NCBI GenBank assembly: GCA_029204225.1
Contig: CM055106.1
Span: 48,063,337-48,127,336, forward strand
Length of the DNA: 64,000 bases
Source: Diphasiastrum complanatum
Lineage: Eukaryota; Streptophyta; Lycopodiopsida; Lycopodiales; Lycopodiaceae
Direction: 5' to 3'
Below, piece by piece: positions 56,101 through 64,000 of this stretch (its first letter is position 1; each line of letters begins with the position of its first letter). A model generated the notes under the pieces. The model was not told the DNA's origin. It saw nothing but the letters and a program-made list of their open reading frames with translations, and made no database searches. The translations under genes and the position numbers were made by a program.

Positions 56101-58384
56101 ATAGATGCCCCACATGCCAAATAGCATAGGATGTTTCTCCAAAACTTCATTTCTCATATTACATTGTGATAGCATCTTTGAGATGAGGCAAAAGAGTGTC
56201 TAGATAGGCTAGAAAAATTCTAGGAGCTAAAAATAACATGTTTTATATTGTTTTTGGATCTTGAGATCTTGACCCAAGTTAGGGTGGATCCAATGACCTA
56301 TTAGGTTAGATGTTAGGGTTAGGGTATGATAAATTCAGAGATGCCCTAAAATATTCAGATCCACGCTTGAAATGTATAAATATGTGATGGGATCTCCATC
56401 AAAGTATGAAGAAAAATCGAGTTTTTCCATCAAGATTGTCTTTGAGTGGCTGTGAGTGATTTTATGCATTCATTACATGTTTTGGAAGGTGTTAAAGGTG
56501 ATTACAGGTCTAGTATGCTAGTTGTACTTTGCTTTTGAATATTTGATCAAATCTATGTGTCTTTTGTGGAGTTAAATGCCAAATTAGCTAGTTTTGGTAA
56601 CTAGTCTTGACTCTATTATTTGGATCTAGATCTTTGATTTGTGCATCCTCCATCACTTTTAGGATTGATTGGGATTCATTTTGCGGTAAAATTTTGTCAC
56701 CAAGGAGTCATACTTTGCATGAGGTGTACTATATAACGTTCCTTCAATAAACTTACTACATGAGATGATTTCAAATTGTTGAGCATAATTTGCCGTCTCA
56801 ACAACTTACAGCCTTATAAATCGTATGTCACTTTTGGAATTTGTTGGGCATTTGGAAGTCAATGAACAGGAAACGTCTTCAATGTTAAGCTAACATATGA
56901 CAAATGATATCATAAAACCATATTATTAATCTTTGTTTGGGAATAGGCAATTGCATAAGGGTAAGTTCTTGTTAAAATTAGTGTGGACTAAATTCAGATT
57001 TTTGTGTAGGTTTTGCAGATTTTGGTTGAGAGGCAAGAGCAACGTGTGAAGGAGAAATAGTTTGTGACTTAATTTTTAGAGACTGGGCAAGAAGAGTAGA
57101 TGAAGCATAGTGTTTTAATTGGGAGATCAGTTTGTAGGAAATTTAGTTTTAGACATCCTCCTCATAAGACACGCTCATTTTAAAGGTTCTTGGATTTGAC
57201 CAGTTTGGATCAAAAAGACAAATCAGTTTAACTTGATAAGCTTGACATGTGGGAGTTTATCGCTTTAAATCATTGTTCTCGATTTTCTTTGATATTTTTG
57301 GTGTCAACACAAGGTGCTGGATGTACATGTTGGACAAGCAGACATAATTTTATGCCTTAATTTGTTCTATCTCGATGGTTTAACAAACAACAAGATCCCA
57401 TAAGTTTCTTTATTCAAATCTTATGTTCGGGTATAGGGTTTTATCAGTCATTTCCTGCTTTTACACATTGCTTTTCTTTCTACCACTTTACATGGGCAAA
57501 TTTTCAGAGTATTTACATTTACTGTAACTGTGATTCCAAGATTATACAACTTTTGTGTGAACTATATGTTGTGTCATTTTCTGGAACACGCAAGTGCATG
57601 AACGAATCACGAACTTGGATATGCATTTGATTATTACTTTTCTACAATACTGTTGCTATCATATGTCACTTACGGGAATTTGTTGGGGCATTTCAAACTG
57701 AAACTTGTACAATGTTAAACTAATTCATGATAAATGATATCGTAAAACCAATACTATTGCTATCATATGTCACTTCTGGAATTTGTTGGGCATTTCGAAG
57801 TCAATGAACTGAAACGTGTACAATCTTAAGCTAAGACACGACAAATGATATCGTAAAACCATACTATTAATCTTTGTTTCAGAACAGGCAATCCTGAAGA
57901 ACAGGTGGCAAATACAACGAAACTTGCAGAACATATAAAGTACTCTTAACTTGAACTCTAAATTCCCCTTAGCCTACATATGAAAAAGTAGAACAATAAA
58001 AAAGGTCTCCTGGCCATTTGTGCTTCTTACAGCAGCATCTTGTGTTCAGACAAATCTTGCACATAAATGCTTCCACAAACACTTAATTCTCTACTTAATC
58101 CTCCAACACAGATTTCAATCAACTTTCATTTCAAGTCCAATCACTTTCCATCTATTGAATAAAGCTGTTAGTACTAGCTTAATACTTCAACATGAAGAAG
58201 ACTGGTGTTTACCCCACAATAAATATGTAGATATTCAATGCATTCTCCATGCAAATATCAGCAAGGAAAAATTCTCAAGCAAGAGCATACCACCAAGTGT
58301 TTTGAAAGCATATGCTAGCAGGGCAACATATGGCAGTCAGATCAAGTTCTCTTTTGAATATGCTAGTATGATCATACATCGGTG
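56101..58384. other. No recognisable gene; holds a three-copy repeat
   Basis: AT-rich. The only clear structure is the dispersed repeat with copies at 56825, 57663 and 57767 (separate entry). No coding motif is visible. Confidence 0.5.
56825..57895. repeat. About 104-125-bp repeat, three copies
   Basis: Copies begin ATGTCACTT at 56825, 57663 and 57767. Shared blocks are GGAATTTGTTGGG-GCATTT, GACAAATGATATC and GTAAAACCATACTATT. The last two are tandem with a 104-bp period; the first is about 840 bp upstream. The outer two also share downstream AATCTTTGTTT...AGGCAAT. Confidence 0.85.
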
Positions 58385-58487
58385 TGGTGCTGGAAATAGC
58401 AGACTCCTTTCCAACACCAATTACTATACAAATTTGTGGTGCTGGAAATAGCAGACTCCTTTCCAACACCAATTACTATACAAATTT
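58385..58487. repeat. 52-bp exact tandem duplication
   Basis: Units 58385-58436 and 58437-58487 are essentially identical. Each contains an internal hairpin (GGTGCTGGAAA...TTTCCAACACC, 11-bp stem with one wobble pair). Confidence 0.92.
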
Positions 58488-59310
58488 TCATACGAAAAGG
58501 TAGCTTATTACGAAAAAAGGACTCATGCTTAAATAACAAATTTTGCGACTCATTTTTATAACTGGCCTAGAAGAGGAATACTTCATGGCCTGAATAGCTT
58601 GAAGTGTCTGTAGCGTCATAGAAGCAATTCTCTCCCCGGATTCATTTGCAGGCTCTTGCATTGCAACCAGGGTTTGCGTACGCTTCTCTTCCAATTCCCT
58701 CATTGTCTGTGTACGCTTCTCCTCCATTGCTGCCATTGTTTGTAATTTCTGCATCTCTATTTCTCGTTGCGCTTCCGTGAACGAGTTAATCGCTCCGACG
58801 AGCTCCCTCGAAGTTTGATTTAATTTACGACGCTTATTCATTGCTTTCGTGTTGAAGACACCTGCTGCAGTCCCTTCGACCTCTGCATTTGTATTAGCCT
58901 TTGGAGAAGCTGGAGGCGACTCTGGTACCATTTCCACTTCTGGCATCACGTTTCCTCCACAATCCATTGCATTGGGAATTCCTTCAAACTTTGGTGATGT
59001 TGCAAATATGGCAGCACAATGAGCATAGAAGAACCAACGTGAAGGTTGGCACCGGTGCGATTTTCAGCTGCCCTTTCCTACCTAAACTTTCTTTTCAACT
59101 TCTCGATCTTAGCCTTGCATTGAACCCTATTTGTTGCACTGTCCTACATTGAATGTAAACCTCGGTGGCGGCGACATCTTGCCAATGTCTAGAAGACATA
59201 TTTCCTCTGTTCATCTCCAACCACCTCTCTTTGTAGATGTTTAGTTACTCGGTCTCGTCGTCTCCCCAAAGGTCCACAACTCTTTTCAAAACTTGGCTCT
59301 TCGAAGCATC
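58488..59310 (-). pseudogene. Trihelix (Myb/SANT-like) gene remnant
   Basis: On the minus strand, spread over three frames, is a trihelix DNA-binding domain: ERWLEMNRGNMSSRHWQDVA, then NRVQCKAKIEKLKRKF, with conserved Trp and the QCK-KI-LK-K pattern. After it comes FATSPKFEGIPNAMDCGGNV. The 3' portion 58488-58967 is open (159 codons): an acidic/proline-rich linker, KRRKLNQTSRELVGAI, and a long helix with a repeated EEKRTQT motif. Such proteins are nuclear transcription factors or transposon-associated binding proteins. Frameshifts near 59160 and 59010 and stops at 59262 and 59066 point to a pseudogene; unrecognised introns could explain part of this. Confidence 0.62.
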
Positions 59311-60003
59311 ATTTGAGTCCAAATTCGTTAACCTTCCTCGTAACTCATATCATGCACAAGAGCATTTAACATTGACGTCAATGAGTGAGGAAACGACATC
59401 TTTGAGATAGAAGAGTATTTACGGCAAAGCCAATGAAGTGGTGGCTGGAATTTATTAACAAACAGCACGGGAAAGCAAAAACGCAGCCAGGAGAGCAAAG
59501 CAACCAAGGAAACCCAAAAATGCAGGTCTGTAAGAATGTGAGAAAATTAGAAACTCTGTGAAAAAACGCAGGTCAGCTTATCCAGAAACACAGATCTGTG
59601 AGAAACCAAACAATATGTGAGCCGCATCTCATAACTGCCATGCAGAAGCAGCAGTCTCTTAATGTACATAGAAGGACCATCTGAATGTAATGTTCTAACT
59701 CAAAATAGGACTTCCCCTGTCGCTTAGTTGAGTTGTAATTGATGATGGCCATATATTGAATGCTCAAGTCAAACCACTTCTGAAAATATGTAGGCAATTG
59801 TATTTCCATCAATCAGTATATCATGAAGGAGAAGCATCACCAATCACATAGCAATATTATCTATTTAAAAGATGAATGAAAATAATTGAAATCTAGCCTA
59901 ACATTGTTCCCAAGGTTTGTCCCCTAGCATAAGAGGCAAGTCCCACGTGAATGAACCTCATGTTGGTCAGAGCACATCAAAAACTAGGTGTAGAAATGCA
60001 TCT

Positions 60004-60054
<51 letters not shown>

Positions 60055-61774
60055 AATGCTTGTGCAGAAGATGCGGGGGGGAGATTAGTCTGAGCAACCA
60101 ATGGTGATTGACATTTAATCAATCCTTCAATCTCGAATTACTTGAGAAGTTGTGCAAGGCTACAAGAGTAGTATTGTTGAAGGACCTACTTGATACTGCC
60201 ACAAGAAGGAGATGGAAGTGAAATCCGTAGGAGAGATAGTGCTTGTTTGTTATGCCTCATTGACATATCTCATTAATTAGAAATCTGTAGGTGTAAGTTC
60301 TGGTCCTCCTACTGGCAAGGAGGTGGTCAAAGACCAATGACATTTGGCAAATACCATTTGAGTTTCATAAACAAGTTGTGCTAGAATGTTTTGTCTAATA
60401 CAATTTAATGAGTCAGCTTGTCAACAGTTGCAGTTCAGAGGAAGGTCAGTACCAGTAAAGCCAAGGAGATTGTAAGTTGCACTCCCAAGATTTCCAATCT
60501 CAGCATGCAATGCACAATCTTCAAGCTGCAAGATTTTAAAAAGATTTCTTTGGCCTCACTGGTGGTTGTGTAGCATTTCTTGATGCTCAAAACAATCATA
60601 ACACTTGATTTAAGAATGAAGGTTACAAATTATTACATTTCAACTACTCTTTATCACGAATCCTGAACTTACAATGACTGCAAATGCCTGCCCTAAAAAC
60701 CAAGGCATGCACGCACTTCATGAAAACGTCAAACAACATACAGATTCAACTCTTGAACAACGATGGGAACCCAAAAAATTACAGAAAACATTTTACAAGG
60801 AAATTTTGTCCAAACTGAACAGCTTCAATGAGACGATGTGAAAAAAAATTATTTGCATGAAAATTACTTAACAGCAACTTCTCTCAACCTGAAGCAAAAT
60901 TGAGGAGCTTAAGGATTCACTCTTATACATCTCCCTCAGTCATAAAAATAAGAGTTTGTAAATAGAAGCATATTCCTACACAACATCTTTCTGTCAACTT
61001 CTTCCGTGAGACTCGAGAGCAATGCACGACATGGATTCTCATTGCTAATAATTAATTGCACAAGCGAGATTGCCAAAATGGTATAGTGATTTAGTTATTG
61101 TAAAGCACTTGATACAGAAGAGATGTTTTTGGTTCTGTTCCTAAATGCCAACGCACGAGCCTTCATGACCAAACTTTACCATGTCAAAGTAATTCAGAAA
61201 TCTGCACAATCCAACTTTTTGATTAGCCATCAACATCTACATACAAGTGATCCAAGACTATAAATGGCTACAAAAAGTTCCTAGCACTAACCTACAGATA
61301 GAAATGTTCCAGGTAGGACATGCAGATCAAACTAACTGAATGAACTTGTGTTGTAGATGTATTAAAGCCTTGCTATGAATGAAGGAAATGGAAGTTAGCA
61401 AATACATGAATTGGCATCTCGTCTATGACAATTCCACAGCCTTCCTCAATGTTTTTGAGTATGCCAACTTCTCCTCCAACAATGATATTGATCAGAATTC
61501 CTCCTGAAGGACGAATACAAACCCTTAAGCTATCAAAAACAATATTAAGATTCCCTCAATAAACAAAACTTATCAGCTATTTGGATGGAAAGAAAGCTAG
61601 AAGATTTTAAAATGAAGTTGAGCATTGCAGCACAAGGAGATTGAAAGATTCAAATAATTTCAATAATCTTGTGGTAAAATATGGCCAGATACCTTTTTGA
61701 GAGATCTTGCCATACGTCCCATAAAGTAAACAAATACAACAAAATGCTTCAAGTTGTAGTTGGAATCTTAGAAG
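59311..61774. other. No recognisable gene
   Basis: About 2.5 kb with one AG microsatellite (60006-60052) and no motif-bearing open frame. Its base composition is less AT-rich than around 37 kb, so untranslated or intronic host sequence is possible but not shown. Confidence 0.45.
60006..60052. repeat. (AG)n microsatellite
   Basis: Uninterrupted AG run of about 23 units. Confidence 0.97.
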
Positions 61775-62906
61775 CCCGTTCCGACCAAAATGGGTCGGAA
61801 CGTTCCGTTCCGTACATTCCGGAACGTACTGGGTCGGAACGATTTTTTGTAAGTTAAAAAAAAATGTAAAACGACCCTGTTGTCCCGCACTCTGCATTTG
61901 CATTTCACAGATAGCGAGTTGTGGGTGGCTGTTGTTGTTGTCAAATCTGATTGCACAGTTGCATGGGATGAGCGTGAGGCGAAAAGAATGAGAACGCAAA
62001 TTGCAAATATCAATCAAACTCTGAAACGAAAAAAAACGAAATGAAGCAAAACTAGACCAAACGAAGCGAAACGAAGCAAAACTTGAACGAGCTCTGATTT
62101 TGACATTGCTGAAGCGAAATCAAATTGATCAAGAATGAAAACAATTCGGATGGATTTCAGATATGATTGTTAGTGACTGCCCGCTATATCATTCCTACAA
62201 TCCTCCAGAAAGTAGACAGACAATGCTGATCTACGTTATAGATTAATACAACATTCAACAAAACTGAACCAGTGTGCGGAATTGATAAAACAGGTGAATA
62301 CGAAGGTGCCATGGATGCCAATGGCCATAAGGCACTCTGGAAGGAAGCTTCACAGAGGCGATGAGCTCCAGCGATTCTTCCTTGAAATTGAGCAGACTTT
62401 TCTGTACATCGATGACTGACATATTTTATGCTCATCGATGACTGACATATTTTCTAATTTTACCTGTTGCTTCAAAAAGCAATTGCTTTCATGAAGAGAT
62501 TGACATTCTTGCTTGAGAATCGCCCTCTCCTGAATTCATCAAGAAAAAGATGAAGTGAATACTGAAGGACGGTCTATAATAATCTACAATGCAGCTCAGT
62601 CAAACTGACTCAAAGGAAAAAGAACAGTAAATCACTCATCAAATAAAATGACAAACATCGATTGGACATAAAAAGCACAATTACCAAAAAAAATACGTAA
62701 CGAGCATATCATGGACGTGGTCCAGGAGTTTCCAGCGATGGTGAGCTTGCGGAAAGAAAGCAGGAAGCCTTGTGGACGTTCACCTTTGATTGAACACACA
62801 CCTTAGATGCTCCTCAAGCTTCCTTAGATATTATGGTTTTTTTTTTCCTTTGTAAAAAAACGTTTTTTTTTTTGAGGGTCTGGAATGTGTTCCGTTCCGG
62901 AACGGG
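61775..62906. mobile_element. 1.1-kb terminal-inverted-repeat element with subterminal GTTCCG repeats
   Basis: Ends are exact inverted CCCGTTCCG / CGGAACGGG. The left end has a hairpin (GTTCCGACC...GGTCGGAAC) and several further GTTCCG/CGGAAC copies up to 61842; the right end has two or three near 62890. Long A/T runs sit inside both ends. No transposase is encoded, so it would be non-autonomous. The target duplication is not obvious, and superfamily cannot be assigned. Confidence 0.6.
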
Positions 62907-62914
62907 CAACTAAG

Positions 62915-63050
62915 GTTGGAATATAGTTGCAGTCACGAATCGCGAATCTGGTTATAGGGATTTGAGAAGTGGTTTTTTTTGTTTTTTGAAAGTTGGAACA
63001 TAGTTGCAGTCATGAATCACGAATCTGGTCATAGGGATTTGAGAAGTGGT
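62915..63050. repeat. 77-bp tandem duplication
   Basis: GTTGGAA(T/C)ATAGTTGCAGTCA and the following sequence through GATTTGAGAAGTGGT occur at 62915 and again at 62992, with four or five substitutions and different T or G runs at the ends. It abuts the terminal-inverted-repeat element. Confidence 0.88.
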
Positions 63051-63250
63051 GGGGGGGGTGGGGTTATGTCAGATTGAAGCTCTAGGCGAGAGCAGTACAT
63101 TCATGTGGGTTGCTAGTAGTCTCAGGTACAATGCAGTCTAGTTCACGGTAGATATATAGCTGGAACTAAGGAAAATTAATAAAAAAATTGGACGCCCGCT
63201 TTTTTTTTTTAAATTTTTTTGCTAAAAAAATCTAAAAAAAAAAAAAAAAT

Positions 63251-63289
63251 GGACGCATCCGACCCCGCGTCCGGGGGTCGGATGCGTCC
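63251..63289. repeat. Perfect 16-bp hairpin, CpG-rich
   Basis: GGACGCATCCGACCCC (63251-63266), a 7-base loop GCGTCCG, then the exact complement (63274-63289). It lies after poly-T/poly-A runs (63200-63250) and before further CCGGA/TCCGG repeats up to 63325. Confidence 0.93.
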
Positions 63290-63348
63290 AGGTCCGGATG
63301 CCGGACGTGGAATGTCCGGCCCGGACCCTCATGTCTGAGCTGGAACAA

Positions 63349-63755
63349 TGTTACAATGTCTTACGTGTCAAATTCCAAGGCCTAGCTATGGAGTATCATA
63401 ACAGCATAGTAAGCACACTATGAAAGCTTCAGAAAACCAGCTATGGAGTAGAACACAAAAGCAAGAGAGAGAGGACTTCAAAGCTCACACAACATGAATG
63501 AATATTCAAAGTGTAGTAGGGCGTGGAAACCCCTCCAAAGTTTGGGCTACATATAGCATGTTATGTATAGAGGTGGTGTCTTGCTAATTCTAGCTCTAGA
63601 ACCCACATGGGTCCTTAACCTACTTGATTTACTTGCCTAATTAGCACAAGTGGGGTGTACTATGTACATAAATGTTTTACCCCCATGTCTTATGCACAAC
63701 TTACAAGTTACAAGTATACAAGCCTTAAGGGGCAAAATAGGCATTTATTTCAACA
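63349..63755 (-). repeat. Copia family E 3' LTR (reverse)
   Basis: On the minus strand it starts TGTTGAAATAAATG right after a polypurine tract (GAGGGGGGG, 63756-63764) and probably ends CATTGTAACA at 63349. About 407 bp. The far boundary rests on the TG/CA ends. Confidence 0.7.
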
Positions 63756-64000
63756 CCCCCCCTCAATGGCTATTTTGTTCATACCAACACCTAGCATGCT
63801 ACGAAACTTTTCAAATTTTTCTCTACTAAGTGCCTTAGTAAAGATATCTGCTGCTTGTTCGTTGGTATCACAGTACTCGAGCTGAATTTCTCCGCTTTGT
63901 ATCTTCTCTCGTAAGAAGTGTTGATCCACCTCAATATGCTTCGCACGAGCATGGTACACAGGATTTTTGGCAAGCTGGATGCAACTCTGGCTGTCACACT
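63750..64000 (-). CDS. Copia family E RNase H C-terminus (partial)
   Basis: End of a copia polyprotein, open to the window edge and therefore incomplete at its 5' side. Reading from the edge: CDSQSCIQLAKNPVYH (the RNase H stretch usually DNQSAI-x-L-x-NP), ARAKHIEVDQHFLREKI, then CDTNEQAADIFTKALS and EKFRSMLGV, the standard copia ending. The internal Met at 63957 is not a real start. The stop lies inside the polypurine tract/LTR junction. No lesion is visible in these 83 codons, so this may be the youngest element in the window. Confidence 0.9.
   Translation of the reverse strand, partial: CDSQSCIQLAKNPVYHARAKHIEVDQHFLREKIQSGEIQLEYCDTNEQAADIFTKALSREKFEKFRSMLGVGMNKIAIEGGC

Noticed and set aside
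1-64000. CRISPR arrays, bacterial operons, prophage or ribosome-binding sites
   Set aside because: The content is eukaryotic plant repeat DNA; the regular repeats seen are LTR-internal tandem arrays and microsatellites without unique spacers.
1-64000. tRNA and rRNA genes
   Set aside because: The only tRNA-related sequences I saw are 13-18-base primer-binding sites next to LTRs; no cloverleaf with A and B boxes or rRNA-like stretch was noticed, though a dedicated scan was not possible.

Overview
The window looks like a repeat-dominated stretch of a vascular plant nuclear genome. The evidence is a plant-specific DUF4408/DUF761 gene, plant-type Ty1/copia and Ty3 (gypsy) LTR retrotransposons with the initiator-Met and Asp-type primer-binding sites, spliceosomal introns in a transposon gene, and long CT/GA microsatellites. 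I cannot name the species. The only clearly intact host gene is the DUF761-type gene at 9428-10429 on the minus strand, with a TATA box at 10788-10800. A decayed trihelix (Myb/SANT-like) gene lies at 58488-59310. Almost everything else is mobile DNA in various states of decay.

Layout. 1-1477: copia family A gag-protease. 2830-5111: reverse-strand copia family C debris, including LTRs with a 58-bp tandem repeat. 5767-6186: a gypsy retropepsin remnant. 9428-10800: the DUF761 gene. 15485-17275: 5' end of a gypsy element (LTR, primer-binding site, gag, protease). 17276-20236: a reverse gypsy fragment split by a solo LTR with a 5-bp target duplication. 20237-32560: a second copia family A copy on the minus strand, split inside gag by a 10.8-kb gypsy element (21025-31844) with both LTRs, primer-binding site, gag, protease, RT-RNase H, integrase, polypurine tract and a near-matching 5-bp target duplication. 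33790-36285: copia RT-RNase H plus LTR. 39545-48089: another gypsy element, broken by a pol-less copia element (42421-46468) that itself carries a solo LTR (44191-44995). 48637-49760: 3' end of the same gypsy family as at 15.5 kb. 50051-53900: two convergent intron-containing genes, one of them a degenerate DDE-like transposase I cannot place in a named superfamily. 54801-56040: a gypsy-like primer-binding site and LTR, then a copia gag remnant. 61775-62906: a 1.1-kb terminal-inverted-repeat element. 63349-64000: copia 3' end running off the window.

The two observations most worth follow-up are these. First, a roughly 2.9-kb extra reading frame lies between integrase and the 3' LTR of the 10.8-kb gypsy element. 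It has a globular N-terminal part, a coiled coil and a conserved C-terminal part that recurs in the second gypsy element at 46480-47214. Second, the spliced DDE-like transposase at 51363-53900 sits beside an unrecognised convergent gene. Both are visibly broken copies, so intact relatives would be needed to establish function. Homology statements rest on reading motifs by eye; no database search was possible.
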